Made by a program: the position numbers and the translations under genes. A stretch of DNA of 64,000 nucleotides from Aphelenchoides besseyi. Taxonomy: Eukaryota; Nematoda; Chromadorea; Rhabditida; Aphelenchoididae. The notes beneath the pieces are model-generated. The model did no database searches, was not told where the DNA came from, and saw only the letters and a list, made by a program, of their open reading frames with translations. Positions 37,636-49,811 of this stretch are shown here, one piece after another. The stretch's first letter is position 1. Every line of letters begins with the position of its first letter. The DNA is taken from positions 11,594,001 to 11,658,000 of the forward strand of contig JAMPIQ010000002.1 of assembly GCA_024699855.1 (NCBI GenBank). Direction: 5' to 3'.

Positions 37636-38579
37636 ATCTAAACATACAAAATAAAAGCCAACTATCGACGTCACTTACTCTGTACAGGAGAAGGCAAAAA
37701 TGGTATGTTCCAAGCATAAAAGTTTCTCCGCTCAGAAACCTAAAACCATAAAATTGAGCTTCATTCTTCGTTTCCAATCAATCTTCCAACATAACGCGAG
37801 AGCAGATTGCTGTTTGACTGTGCGCCAAACTCGTGTCCGCAAAATCGACAAACAAATCGAAAAGAAAACACAATAATCCGAGAAGTTTTTCAAATCATTT
37901 TGTTCACTGCGAGCATTAACTGGAGCATTAACGGAAGAACATATGTCCCTGAGTCAACATATACATTTTGATTTTAGAGTAAAAGTAGTCTGCTCAATGC
38001 ACTTGTAATAAGATTGCGATTAGTTCTTAAGGAACTTAGTTTCACTGAAGTTTAAATTACTTCAATCAAAAACAATTGAATTATAGGAAAAATGATATAA
38101 AAAGAATGCTTTTTGTGTTTTCAATGCTAAAAAACCGTACAGTCACCTACCTCTTCAGACATTTCGTAAATTAAGCTTTAAATGTCATTCGATTATTGAG
38201 TTCTTAGGAGTTCACTGTTCGTACACTTACTATCCACTAATTGAAACAATAGTCAGCACTAATCTAACAGTTTTAAATAAACGTAACAAGAGCAGTTTGT
38301 TTCGCTAATAACGACTGATTGAATCATCACTCCTGCATTAAAGACAGCCCATAGAGTGTCCTTAGATATGTCATAGAGAGCGCTAAAATTGTGGAGTTGA
38401 GTCTACTGCTCATGTGGAATCCTTTACAAAGGTTGTTTAGTGAATGAGATCGCTAATCTGTCATTTAGCATTAAAACTCATTTGTACACAACAAAAATTC
38501 TATTGTCAAGTTATCAACAAATACCCAAATCGCAGATTGTGGAATTTTCTTAAAATCTATTGCAAAATTTGTACAAAAT
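37636..38579. other. Unique DNA between KIDINS220 start and right arm
   Basis: Contains a probable 5' non-coding exon of the KIDINS220 gene (ending about 37680). The remainder is AT-rich without a recognisable gene. It abuts the arm boundary at 38580. Confidence 0.45.
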
Positions 38580-38595
38580 CAAATGACCCAAAATT

Positions 38596-38829
38596 TCACG
38601 CGTTTCCCCCCAACAGTTTGATAAGAAAAGCAGAAGATAAGGGATCCAAGCCGAGTTGGCTAAGTCGTTCCGATCGATCGAAACCCACGACGTAAACAAT
38701 CAACACGTGCGCCAACAGCTCATTGTTCTCGAACATCACTTGCACGGTAGTCGTTGACGTCAGGGTGGTGTTCTTATCGTTACTCGCAATTCTGTTCAAC
38801 AATAAAATGCACTTATCAATTTCGATCAC
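38596..38829 (-). CDS. Uncharacterised 77-residue ORF (right-arm counterpart)
   Basis: Reverse-complement copy of the ORF at 7260-7493 with the frame unbroken. Same doubts as the left copy: no family, and it may be chance. Confidence 0.25.
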   Translation of the reverse strand: MIEIDKCILLLNRIASNDKNTTLTSTTTVQVMFENNELLAHVLIVYVVGFDRSERLSQLGLDPLSSAFLIKLLGGNA

Positions 38830-38889
38830 TTCTTTTTCGCATTTCTTTACTCCTCTGACATTTCATTGGCTTACCCAATTGCAGTTCGA

Positions 38890-40686
38890 ATGGAGAAGCC
38901 AAGCAAACCGCGTACGTTCGTCCACGACTTGAGTGGACAGAGTCCGATTCTTTGGGTAACTTTCGAACAGTAGATGGCAGTCATTGACGAGGCTTTAGGT
39001 GATCACCAGTCTACTCACGATCGTATGTGTTTTCGTCGCCTGCTCCTCTACCCACTATATTAGTTCGATTACACGCGAAGTCATCACAACAACCGACTCT
39101 CATACGCTGGAAACTTGCTATCAAACGTGCAGGTCGAATACCTCGATAGTACTCCAAACACGAACCCGATTTTAGAATCTCGCTCGTCGAAAGTGTACCG
39201 CAGAACTTGACCATAACAAAGTACCCGATTCCATCGACTTTTGAGGCGTGGCAGTTTCTGATCTCCACCGCTCGACACAAAATCGATGTTGCGGCCTACA
39301 AGTCGAGTCTGAGGGGCATGCACGTTCTGGGTTCCATGCAACAAGACTTTTCCGTCCAAGTAAGCAGTTGATGAGAGGCTTGAACGCTGGTTTAGGGCGA
39401 AATGATCTACGACGAGCTGCAGAGTGCGGGTCTGAATCGAAATGTTCGGATTCGCGTGGTCGAAAACAGTCCGTCCAAGGACCGGGGAGACAACGCGGAT
39501 GCTCGAAGTCTTCACGAACAAGGAGCAATCGATCGACGCTCGTTGAATCTGCAGAGAATCTACAACACGGGAATCATGCACTCGAAGTTCATAATCTCCG
39601 ACGAAAGCCATTTCTATTTGGGTTCAGCAAACCTGGACTGGAGATCGCTGAATCAGGTTGGTGTGGCGTTGAGAGAGCCGCCTATAAGGTCTGTTCAGAA
39701 GTTGGAGTTGGGCGTTTTGGTCCGCGACTGTCCGTGTTTGGCGCGCGAGCTGGAGAAGGTCTTCGGTTTGTATTGGAAGGCAGCGACTGTGAGGGATGCA
39801 GAGGAAATGGAAGAGCTGATTGCGCACAGTTCACCGCTTTCATTCAACACGCACAATCCGCTGCGCATCCAGTATCAAGGAGTCGAAACGAACGTCTACA
39901 TTGCGGTAACTGACGTTCGCCCGGTTCCCACAACTCGTTGTTTTCAGACCTCGCCGAAGGTGGAAGAAGCTCCCGAACAAACGTGGGATCTAGATGCTAT
40001 AGTCGAAGAGATCGACAACGCAAAAACGGTCGCTTTGATTCATGTCATGGACTATTTTCCGATGTTTCTGTACGCCGAGAAACACGAGTTTTGGCCGCGC
40101 ATCGACAACTCCATTCGCGCCGCCGTTCTACGTGGGGTTCATGTGAAGATCATTTGCGCGGCATTGCACTATCCGAAGATTGGGCTCAACTTTCTGAAAT
40201 CGCTCGAACAGCTCAACGAAGTGCCCACGCGCGGCTCAATTGACGTTGTAAGTTGACTGCTCCAGGAGATCGGATGTCGATTTGTTTAAGAGGATATTCA
40301 AAGTTCCCACTCCAAAACACATGAAACACTTGATGCAGCGAGAAAGACGAACTCACAAAAAGTTTCTGGTAACCGACACGGCGGTTGTTATCGGTAAGTC
40401 GTATTGGAGTCAACATGGACGGTGATGTTCAGGAACTTCGAATTGGAGCGGCGACTACTTCGAGGGTATCGGGACGGGAGTTGCAATTGTGGTGAGTCAG
40501 AACACGACCATCGATCGACCGTTTGTTGTGAAAATGAGGAATGTGTTCATGCGTGATTGGGACTCCGACTACACGTACTCTCTGGATCACTACTACGACT
40601 CTTGTATTTCGTCCAAAGTACCTGCCGAGTTCTGTGAAACCGAAAAAGACAAGTCGCTTTTAGCGTCTTCAACAACCACCGCCTGA
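38890..40686 (+). CDS. PLD3/PLD4-type phospholipase D family protein (right copy)
   Basis: Six exons (38890-38955, 38999-39132, 39176-39359, 39396-40247, 40291-40393, 40433-40686) with matching phases encode 530 residues, close to mammalian PLD3. A signal-anchor near residue 23-45 is followed by a luminal CYQTCRISLVESVP start. HKD motif 1 is at 39579-39602 and HKD motif 2 at 40354-40377, each with the family's GSAN/GTSNW follow-up. All introns are 35-45 bases. The copies in the two arms differ at very few positions (for example one Val/Ala), so either the duplication is recent here or gene conversion keeps them alike. The membrane topology predicts a luminal, perhaps lysosomal, catalytic domain. 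Confidence 0.92.
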
Positions 40687-40847
40687 AACTCAACGATCAC
40701 CTTCAGCCTTTTAATGTCTTTCATTTCGTTTGCTCATAGTATTCGGGTTGGGGTTCTGGTATTGACTTCTGTTTGTGACTTGATTATTGCACTAATGCGA
40801 TGTTCCTTTAATTTACGAGCTTTTAAACATTTCAATCCCGGTTTTAA

Positions 40848-41645
40848 TATTGGTTTGTAATGAAAATTTTGTCTGATTGCGCAATGCATTTTCTAAAATT
40901 GGAACGAAAGAAATTGACCGGTCGATTGGAAATTAAACGAAGTGTCAAATTCGATTTATTGGATCTGCTGTTTTTGACATCGCTACTCCTGTTTCCTTGA
41001 CTAATTTCGTCAAATGGGCCTCACTCGTGAACAAATGCGATTTCTGCTTCTCAACAAATATCGTTTCCATCAATCGCTCGCCAAAGCCATCATCAACTCG
41101 GCACATGGAGGGCGAATGACCACCGAGGGACAGCATGTCGATGGTTCAGAAAGTTCGACGATGGACTCGAGGATTTGGCCGGTCAACCACGAACAGGACG
41201 TCCGTCAACGATTCATCAAGCGACGATTCTCAACGCTGTGGCTAATCGACCTGCACAATAAACTCGTGAATTGGCCATTGGTTGTTTTGTAATGGCCGTA
41301 TGGAGGACATTGAGACGAGCGGTCAAGCAATTCTTTATGTCTACAATCACTAATGGTCACTCTCGTTTAGGTCTCCGGCATCGACGAGGACATCGGCTCC
41401 TGAACTCGTTCTTCGCCTCCCGTCATCACTCATTCTACTCCCGCGGAATCGCCCAATTGCACGAACGGTGGCGGCGAACTATCAACGCACACGGTGACTA
41501 TTTTTGATGCTCGGTTAACAGATAATAAAGAATTCTAATCTACAACGGCAACCATACTTAGGACAGTAGGCAGCTGGACAGCCAAACTTCGTTCACACAC
41601 TTCCAACCGACCGGTCAATTTCTTTCATTCCAAATTTAGGTCACC
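40848..41645 (+). mobile_element. Degenerate mariner element (right copy), one end deleted
   Basis: Counterpart of 4371-5242. The inner end with TA ttggtttgtaa is kept at 40848. The other end has been lost in a deletion: after gtcacc (41645) sequence jumps directly to gagttggtg, so 140 bases present in the left arm (4270-4409), including the terminal repeat end, are absent. The helix-turn-helix coding part (41014-41292) has a frameshift, and a further 27-base gap lies in the C-terminal part (41271-41507). Non-functional. Confidence 0.85.
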
Positions 41646-41828
41646 GAGTTGGTGCAAAGACGATTCACGGTGCAAACAGTCAATTATCATTTATTTTTCT
41701 TGTTGGTGGATAGGTAGCCTATTCATTCAGGTTTGATTGTCTGCTCGTCTGATTCTCCATATTTACCAAAACAATCAACTCAAACTGTAATAATTTATTT
41801 TCGTCTTCACATTAAACAAAGTTGAAAA

Positions 41829-43520
41829 TTATTTCGTAAACAACAAAATGTTGCTCTTGACACCTTGGATATACGTATCGAAATCATCAGTGCGTTCAAT
41901 GATACCGCCACTTGACCGAATTTTTTCTTTCACTGAAGTGACTTTTTCCACCGCCTTGTCGACATTTTCCAAAAGGTTCCATGTTTCCACGATTTCCTTT
42001 CCGAATTCCATACGTTCGTTTGCCGTTATCGTTTGAGCAAAGGCACTTATTTTATTTGGTGTTCGCATATTAGGTTCGGCACATTGAGGTTTGTGATTTT
42101 TGAACAATTGCATTTCCATGTTGTAGTAGCCTTAAAATCGGAATTGTTGGATGTTTGTGAAAAATCAAACCTTGGGGTACAGCAAAGTCAAATATCCACG
42201 CTCTATTATTGGAAAAACCGCAATTCTCGTCATGGACATCTTTCAAGCAAAGAATAGAGCTAGCAATGTGAATTTGAAGAATAACATCTTTGATGTTGGA
42301 GGACTTGGGTGTTGCTGTCTAAACAACGAATTTTGAAACAAACTACAGACGATTTAAATTACCTTCATGAGCTCAAGTTCGGAAATGCTCTTTGTGGCAA
42401 TGAATAGAGTTCCTCTGCCTTCTCCAGGAAGGGGCCCATAAAAATGTGTTTCTGGGCAAAGACCAATAATTTCTAACAATACGTAAGCGAACACTTCCCT
42501 CATATCTGAAATCGTCGGTTAAATAAATAGACTGATAGTTACTTACTGGGTACACGATACGGTCTTGATGATGTACCTGTCGGCCCATCATGGTGCGTTT
42601 TTATGTAATACTTTTCGTCCATTCCATCGAAGACAATCGTGGCCGTGCATCCAGAGTGTACACCACCAACTTTTGGTCCAAAATGAACGTCGAATGACCC
42701 CAGATCCTTCATTTTTCCCGTTTCTTTCAGCCAATTAAAGAAATACAATTTGGTACCCGCTTCCCTTGTAGCCTTGGAGCCCCCAAGATACTCACGCAAT
42801 TCAGAAGAAATACGTAGCTTTTCGCCGAGCAAGTGATCGTAGCAATGGAAAAATTTGTGCTCGGTAATTAAGTGAATTAAATCGCGTAAGATGTTGGCAT
42901 TGCTGATTTGCTCTTCTATGTCTCTTGTTCGAGCAATTTCGTTCAGAGATCTGATAATTCTTTCCCATTGAACAACATTTGAGTGCTTCTAAAACATACA
43001 GAATTTTGTCTTGATTAATGAGTAGCATTTCAAAAGCAATTTCCGCGCCTATTATCAAAACTTTTTAGCAAATTCGCCCAGCCATAAAAGTTAATTTAAC
43101 AGGGTGATGTCGGACATTATGCCCAAAAGGATGTAAAGTATTAACAAAAATAATGATGTGATCTTTGATGTTGACATAAATGTTAATATGCTATAACTAT
43201 AAAATAATTGGAAACCCGAAAACCTTGCATAATTTGTAAAAGAATCAACTTACCACGAAGATCGTATCCCCATTCTGAACTCCGGCCGCCGACAAAGCAC
43301 CAATCTTAAGGTCTTCGTCATTGATTTGGATGAGTTGATGTTTGGGATCGATGTTAAAGACCTCCTTCACCCGCTTTTGCAATTCTTCATCGGTTGCCTA
43401 AAGAAATGCACTTAATTTTCGGCTGAATTATGTTTCGAAACAAACCTTATTGCCAAGAGAGCAGATCACCGGCCTATTCACATTACCTTCATGGTCTTGT
43501 AACTGGAGATACAAACGCAT
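41829..43520 (-). CDS. Ubiquitin-like + atypical kinase-like protein (right copy)
   Basis: Same six-exon layout and length (417 residues) as the left copy, with every splice site intact. The candidate ATP lysine, the D-x-H-x-x-N loop, the WIFDF aspartate and the C-terminal helical tail (about the last 100 residues) are unchanged. The copies differ mainly at the N-terminus: this one starts MRLYLQ rather than MDVYLQ and reads ATDEELQKR rather than ATHKQLQEE. About nine further replacements occur in exon 3, including Arg-to-Cys, Gly-to-Asp and Ile-to-Arg. Exons 5 and 6 are identical at protein level. Both copies appear able to make protein, with possibly different partners for the ubiquitin-like head. 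Confidence 0.75.
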
Positions 43521-44458
43521 TGTCGATAAACTCTAAAATTTAACGAATGAATTTGCAATGTTAAGAAAGTGTCAAAATATTGGGAATTCAGCTATAATCA
43601 AACAAAAGAAACAATATGGAAGCTCGAAAAAATAAGGAGCTTGCAAACAGAATTTAATTTATGTCGTAAAAACGGCAATTTCTTGAGGTTATCCAAAAAC
43701 CGACTCAACTAAGCCAATTTCTATCTTTTAATTCTGAAAATGCTAGCGTTTAGATTTCGATAACTTATACGATGAACTAGAAGCTTTTCGCTTTAAATTA
43801 AAACAGCAAACCATTGAAAATAAGAACGGCAAATCGCGCAAAAACTTCTCAACTTCCCTATAATTCAATAAATTTAAGCTCTAAAAACCAAGTAGCCATC
43901 CGTACAAAAATTGGATTTAAACTGACCGAACACCCTCAATTTACTAACTCAATCTATTTGCCGAAAAATTCCTGGACAACACGCCACAACTGGGAAAACA
44001 AGCTGTTTTCGCGAAAAGACTCAGATTAAGTTTACGCGCAGTTCGATGTCTACAGATGGAATAATGCACACACACTGATTTGCAAAACGTTTAGTTTACT
44101 GCAAGCATTACATAACTCATTTTGCAATGTCAGTCAGGGTTTTGTGTGCCCTCACCCTCGAATTTATATATTTGACACCTACTTTTATGTTCTAAACAAC
44201 CTGGAATGACCAGTTTTTTGAGTTTCAGTGTCAGACAATTGTCTGGATGCCGACGCAAGTTTGTCAATTTTTGAAACTTCTGGCACTAATTGACTCCATT
44301 GGCCATTGTCTTGGCCTGCACATCAGCCCAAAAAGCTCATGCCTATAGCCCTACTGATGACAGAAACTATAGTAAAATTCCCAGGAAATTACAGGCCAGG
44401 AGAAAGCTTAAGTAATCTTCTTTGTGACCGATCTCCAGTCGGTTTTCTCGAGCAAAAA
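43521..44458. other. Intergenic DNA in right arm
   Basis: Partner of 1453-2390. No coding signal. Divergence from the left arm is concentrated in the part nearest the ubiquitin-like exons. Confidence 0.5.
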
Positions 44459-45032
44459 TCAACTTTTTGATCTTGCTTCAATTTTGTTGCGTTGATGAGA
44501 GGTTTTATAAGTCTCGCAAAGCACCGGAGCGCCGCAGCCACGGAGTTGCTGGTAGACAAAAAAATTTGTCAACGTTGGCATTAAAATTAGATTGATGCAT
44601 TTGAATTTGGTAAATATAACCCTTGAAAAACTAACCTCAAAAGTGTTGTCTTTCTTCAATTGTTCGGAGTCAATTGTAGGCTTCTCAGCGGCTAAATTAT
44701 TTTTAATTGTTGTATTGGTCTGAATTGCGCAAACCTTTGACTTCATCGTAAAGTCCTTGTAAACTTGGTGGAATGCTCACCGGTCCATATTTGGATTCCC
44801 AGCAAACGACGTGCCTGAAATAATTTAACATTATCGTGAAAGTACAATAGACTGACCAAAAAGTTCGGTGAAACCAAGTTCCTGATCGAACTCGAATCGG
44901 CTAAAACAAATTTACGCAAGTTTCAATTTAGTAGTTTACCTGGGTGATTAATTTGTTCGTAAATGGACACAATTCGTATTGGCAAATAGCATTTGAATTT
45001 TTTGAGCATTCAAGATTGCCTGTCGGGGCCAT
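44459..45032 (-). CDS. Small Cys/His-rich protein, possible zinc finger (right copy)
   Basis: Reverse-complement copy of 879-1452, with the same five exons and the same acceptor site just before the ATG at 45032. The predicted 120-residue protein is the same as in the left arm as far as I compared. Function unknown; the zinc-site idea rests on the Cys and His-x2-Cys spacing only. Confidence 0.55.
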
Positions 45033-46029
45033 AGCGACTAAATAATACGATTTGATTAATTGAAAATTACAGGTTAACGTGTTAGTCCGCGTTATCTTCA
45101 TCACGACTAAGAAAGTGTACACGCGTAAAAAACTTTGTGAATTTAAATCAAGCCTCAACACCCGAATTTACGAAATCACAAGCACCTCATCCCATTAAAG
45201 AAAGTGAGTACCGTCTGTCTGTTTGTCTGTGTGCGAGCGATTTGCGCACATTTTTTTGAAATAAGCACTCTTCTTCTTCACTTATGTTAATTTGATGTTT
45301 GGTTCTGTGCTGGCAATTGTCGAAGTGAAATGATCGAGAAAATGTTCAAGCCGCAGTTTTGATATCATCAACAGCCATTAGTTTCGAGCTATCGATTTTG
45401 AAGTTCGACTTTGCAATAAGTTACGGAATGAAGCTTAGATTCAAAGTTGGAACTTAATCGGAGATGAAGAAGTGCAATTGGTTTTGATCAACGTTCATTA
45501 GCAAATGTGATTGAAAGCTAGCACACTGTTCTGGACGTTGTTTTTGGTTGGCTAAAACGAAATGATATCGGAATTGCAAGAATCCAAAGTCGCTGTTTTG
45601 ATGTTAGCAATAACCATTAGATTTGTGTTATGGGTTTTTGACATTCGATGCTGTAGAAAGAAGACGAGCACCTGCGCAATTCAATTGCCAAAAAGAACGC
45701 GCACGACGACCAAGTATATCGCAATAAAGATAGTCGGTAAGAAATCACTTTGTCTGCTTGCAAGTAATAAAAACAGAAATTTAAAAAAAACTGAAACCGT
45801 CGAACGTTTGAAATGAATACGAACGTTGAGATCAATCAAAAATTTGATCAGCCAACGGAAGACACCACTAGCCACCAATACGATCCACCAAAAACTCATA
45901 CGACTGTCAAACAGAAAAGCACTAATGCAACGAACAGTATTGGTGTCGCTTAGTTATATAGATGATCACGATTTACTTTAGGGCGAATTGGGCGGAGAGA
46001 AACCCGCCGATTCGTTGGCAATCAAACGG
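45033..46029. other. Outer part of right arm and its unique flank
   Basis: Up to 45910 this pairs with bases 1-878 of the left arm. An 84-codon plus-strand ORF (45562-45816) with one hydrophobic stretch is open here but frame-shifted in the left arm. From 45911 the DNA has no partner in the window. Confidence 0.45.
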
Positions 46030-46385
46030 CACAGCTGAACAAAAACAAACGATGAGTGCAGTACTTCAAAACGATAGTGAGATCAAAGGGATGGGAGCGA
46101 AAGCAAGATGACCCGAAGATAAGGACCAAATCGCCCGGCATTCAAAAGTGGACCAGAAGTCACGAAATAAACAACGCGCAACATACGAACGGCACAACAG
46201 ATCAAAAGCAATCAACAAACGACAAGTGCGGTACTTCAGAACGATAATAAGATTAAACGGATGGAAGTGAAGGCAAGATGACTCGAAGATAAGGACCAAA
46301 TCGCCAGACGTTTATAAGTGAGCCAGAAGTCACAAAATAATCATTGCGCAACATACGACGACTCATCAAACACTCCAGACCGCTT
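46030..46385. repeat. Tandem repeat array, two units of about 170 bases
   Basis: Two diverged copies of one unit. The word gtacttc recurs at 46061 and 46231, with the rest of each unit aligned (gcaagatga...cgaagataaggaccaaatcgcc, then gcgcaacatacga). The same unit occurs as its reverse complement in a second two-unit array at about 57020-57345. Confidence 0.85.
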
Positions 46386-47659
46386 TCCGCGTTCAAGTGT
46401 TTAAAATATGTAGGTTTATTGGGAATAAGCGATGGGGGATGTTCCGTCGTTCGTTTTTTTTTATACCAATCGGGACGCGGGGGTGTCCATTAGCTCGTCG
46501 GCTAGTAAGCCGCCCGCGGATTTTTGTGGAATCTACGAACAACATGGTTTAGAGTTCAGTAGTAGTTATTATAGTTTTGTTAATTAAAAGCTTCTCCAGT
46601 CACTGATTCTTGACTTACAGTCGATGCAAGTTCGAATTTTGGACATTCACTTTCGGGCTAAAATCTGAAGGTCGACATCGTTGTTTGTTGTTGTTTCGAC
46701 TCATCCACATTATGAATAAGAGTTAATGCATCTGACAGCTGTAGAAGCAAAGTGCTATCATTGTATGGTCAACATCGTGCCCTCAAATTTAAAGTTGCAG
46801 ATTAGCGTGAGAACGTGAAAGGACAGCAAAACAGAAATCTACAAGCAAATGAACGAAGTGATCGACATCTACTCATGATCTTGCACTTGACTGCGACGAT
46901 AAACGTGAAATCTGCCATTTAACTGAAATCCATTATAATTTCCCTTGTGTACGAGATGATAATCCCGTTGAAGTGATGGAAGACATAGTTGATAGTCCGA
47001 GTCCAAAATAAAACCAAATAAACTGAAAATTTGTCCAATAAAATTCGAATTGGCCAACAATCTACTGTCCAATTTCATGTAAGAATATGACTTGGGGCCA
47101 ACAGCTCAGTAGCTGTTAACAGTAGTGTCTTATTCAGACATTGTGATATTCAACCGGATTCTGGGTATACACTTTTTCATCTTCCATGCAGAATTCTGGG
47201 TATGCGATTTTATGGGAATTCATCTTTTTTTATTCAAATTTCAAAATCGTATTTTGTCTTTTTTATACGAATCAATGAACAGAAAATTTCATTAAGTTGT
47301 CGGCAAAGTTAGCACGTCTTAAAACACCAATTTGTAGAGGAAAAGGATGAAGAAGAACAAAAACGGATCGAAATTCAATTGAAACGTGATGTTGCACGAC
47401 TTTTGATTTCTTCGTCGAACGAGGGATCTTGGATTCGGTTGAGTATTGTCTGAGCGAGCAGAAAAATGGAATACCATTGAACTCCCGAAAAGTGCCGTGT
47501 TTCTTTTCCGACTACTATAGTTCTAGACAATCGACTCACAAGAGAAGTTCACGAATTTAAGCTGGAGTTTCGAGACGTGTTATGGCTCATTTGATGCGCG
47601 CTGAAAAGTTGTTATTAAAAGGTGATTTCTGTTTCTGCTCAACGGCACGTTCAAGAACG
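46386..47659. other. Intergenic, probably decayed transposon-rich DNA
   Basis: No intact gene. A 69-codon minus ORF (47078-46869) is open but unrecognised. A GC-rich patch lies at about 46480-46520. Confidence 0.4.
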
Positions 47660-48050
47660 CTAGAACATCAAATCGGGAGCTTCGAGAGTGTACTGTTGAC
47701 CGAAAATTCGAACAACATCAGCTCGTGACTGAATGTACGAGAGATCATTCTGTACAATGCCGTTGATCAGTTGAACCGGTGCTTCGGCAACTCCACTATC
47801 TCGTTTTTGAAACTGTCGTGAAGCAAAGGCCGTAAGATTGCTAAGCTCCGGAATGTGAGCTTGAAACCATTTCGATACTTCCCGATTGTAAGCGTTGTTT
47901 TGGTTTTGATTGAATTTGACAATTACAGTAGGCGTTTCATCCAAATCCGGGTAGCGATGAAATTCGGGCATTTCGATCGTACCATTGGCACAAGACTTGG
48001 AACTGTTCTCAGCGTGAAACAAAAACGCTTTACAGTATTTGCACTCTTAA
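47660..48050 (-). pseudogene. Helitron-like replication protein fragment
   Basis: The minus-strand frame reads a Cys pair (ECKYCKAF), then a Glu, then SCANGTIEMPEFHRYPDL. A block with AYNREV and LTAFASRQF follows, then VRIFGQQYTLEAPDL, ending at a stop. This order (C-x2-C ... E ... C-x-x-G-x-I-x-L/M-P ... YN ... F-A-S ... G-Q-x-Y) matches the conserved region just upstream of the Rep domain in Helitron transposases. The Rep and helicase parts are not seen downstream, and a stop lies just upstream in this frame, so it is a truncated relic. Family assignment is from memory of the pattern. Confidence 0.5.
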
Positions 48051-48449
48051 ACGGGCAATCCGACGTCATAAGCGTCTACGATTGCTGTACGGCAAATCGC
48101 AGCAGCACACTTCAATGGCAGTCGACTTCGAGATCTATTGGACAATGGCGTAAACGAACGTTTCGGCAAATTCTGCATGACTCGCAGTCAACTTCGCAAA
48201 CTCCTTGATCGGCCGACGATTTCGGGATCGGGTCGCGGGACCGTCGGGCAACTTTTTTGACTTATGTGTTATTGATTGAGCTAAATTCAACTTTTTGGCC
48301 TTTGATTCTTCTCCTGAATCAACAGAAGTGCGATTGAAAAAGTCGAATGGATTGCTGATTCAACTCAATGACTTGAACGATTTGTTTAATTCGTCCATTT
48401 CTTTACCCTCAGCTTGTACAATTCCATCGACTTCTAACTCAGCAAATGT

Positions 48450-49801
48450 GAGTGGCATTCTTTGTTGACTCAGAGCTCGAGTTTATTGTTTGATTACATC
48501 ATCTTGAAATTGGAAATCCAATAACGCAGCGTCAAAATCGGTTTCATTGTGATACTAATCACTTGCAAATGCGTTTTCACTTTCCGAATCACTGCTTTCG
48601 ACATCATAGACGACTGTTGGTTGTTGATCGATTGGATTGATTGACATTTGAGTTATTTGGCACAACGAATGGCGGATTCTCGAAAAGACTTAGAAGTAAA
48701 TCTTTGAGCCATTGACAACGTTTATGAGCGTTCATTTCGTTCTTCGAAAAGAACTCTGATTTTGTTCTCTGACAATTCATAAAATCGACGATATTTTAAG
48801 ACACAAAAGCTGCACAACTGTGCTCGTCATCTTGCGCTTCCGAATGAATGCTGATGTCCTCTAAATGTGTTTGATAACCGAATGAAACATGAGCCAAAGA
48901 TCGAAAAACATTCAAATCAATTATCGACAAACCCGAATGACATGGAGTTGAATCGGAAGTTGCTGTAAACGAATCACAGTAATACATCACTAAAGTCTTC
49001 ATCTTCGTATCATAATGGAAAATAGTCATGATAAAGTGATTGCCCGTGAAAATCGGCGCAATCAGATATTCGAGGTGCCGAAATTGCGGTGCCACGATCA
49101 AAAAGTTGAATGGATTGTTTCCATCGTCATCCATTGACCCGACGACTTACGGCATTCCAATACAAAAGGTCTAAATAACCAATTGCTCGGTTATCCTTTC
49201 GAATGTAGTCGAGAACGCTGAAAGTGATCATTTCGCCCTGAAGATACTCAGGGTTGTCCAGTTTTTCCACAAATATCATCGGGAGAAGTGAATTGCACCG
49301 ATTGGGCGGTGAGTGAAGTTCCACGAAACGTTCTCGAAGAACGTCTTTGACATGCAATTGATTGGTTTGGAAATTTGTTGTGAAATAGTTATTTAAATCA
49401 TATTGCAACAATTCGACTTCTTCAGCGATCTCGTTTATTTCCGATTCGTTTCCTGACTGAGTGGAAAGTCGGTTTTTTGCTTTTTTCGGTCTTCCGAGAC
49501 CTTCGCGACGTTTTTTTGACTGGTCGACCTTTTCGTTTACCAGTGGAGCGATTAGAACGTTGTGGACCGCTGTCAGATTGGCTACTACCACCAAAACAGC
49601 TAAACAAACGATTTTGTGTTTGAGTTGTGCTTTAAATGCGGTTTTCGTTGTTTTTTTTTGCTTCTTTGATGTTTTCAACTGCTTCACCGACACTCGCAAA
49701 GGGTTTGATCGGATGTTTTTTTGTGAATTTGATGCTTTGAAGAATTTCGCTTGCTTTGATTTCCTCGATGCTCTTCTCGTGTTGCACCAGTTCAACAACA
49801 T
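48450..49801 (-). pseudogene. Ulp1-like (C48) cysteine protease, frameshifted, transposon-associated
   Basis: The minus strand encodes a basic, AT-hook-like region (GLGRPKKAKNR), then a segment with EYLQGEMITFSVLDYI and YLDLLYWNAV. After a frame change near 49130 comes the catalytic half: His in TGNHFIMTIF, Asp in YYCDSF, and QDDEHSCAAF with the Gln and Cys of the Ulp1 H-D-Q-C set. A 37-base intron then leads to an exon with CQWLKDLLLSLFENPP. A second frame change near 48615 precedes an acidic tail. A homopolymer A run near 49650 also breaks the preferred frame. Ulp1-type proteases cleave SUMO-like proteins and are often carried by transposons. The Helitron-like fragment just downstream on the same strand suggests one element. 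Confidence 0.55.
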
Positions 49802-49811
49802 TTGTTGGAAT

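Larger units (their letters stand above)
38580..45910. repeat. Right arm of large inverted duplication
   Basis: Reverse-complement partner of 1-7510, with the same four genetic items in opposite order and orientation. The inner boundary lies about 310 bases upstream of the PLD3-like start codon (38890), as in the left arm (7199), so the two copies share a proximal promoter but have different distal upstream DNA. The outer end matches base 1 of the window; sequence after 45910 has no partner in view. The copies differ by point changes and small gaps, so this is not a trivial copy of the same reads. Confidence 0.95.

Noticed and set aside
45562..45816. 84-codon ORF with a membrane-like stretch in the right arm
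   Set aside because: One-base gaps break the frame in the otherwise near-identical left arm.
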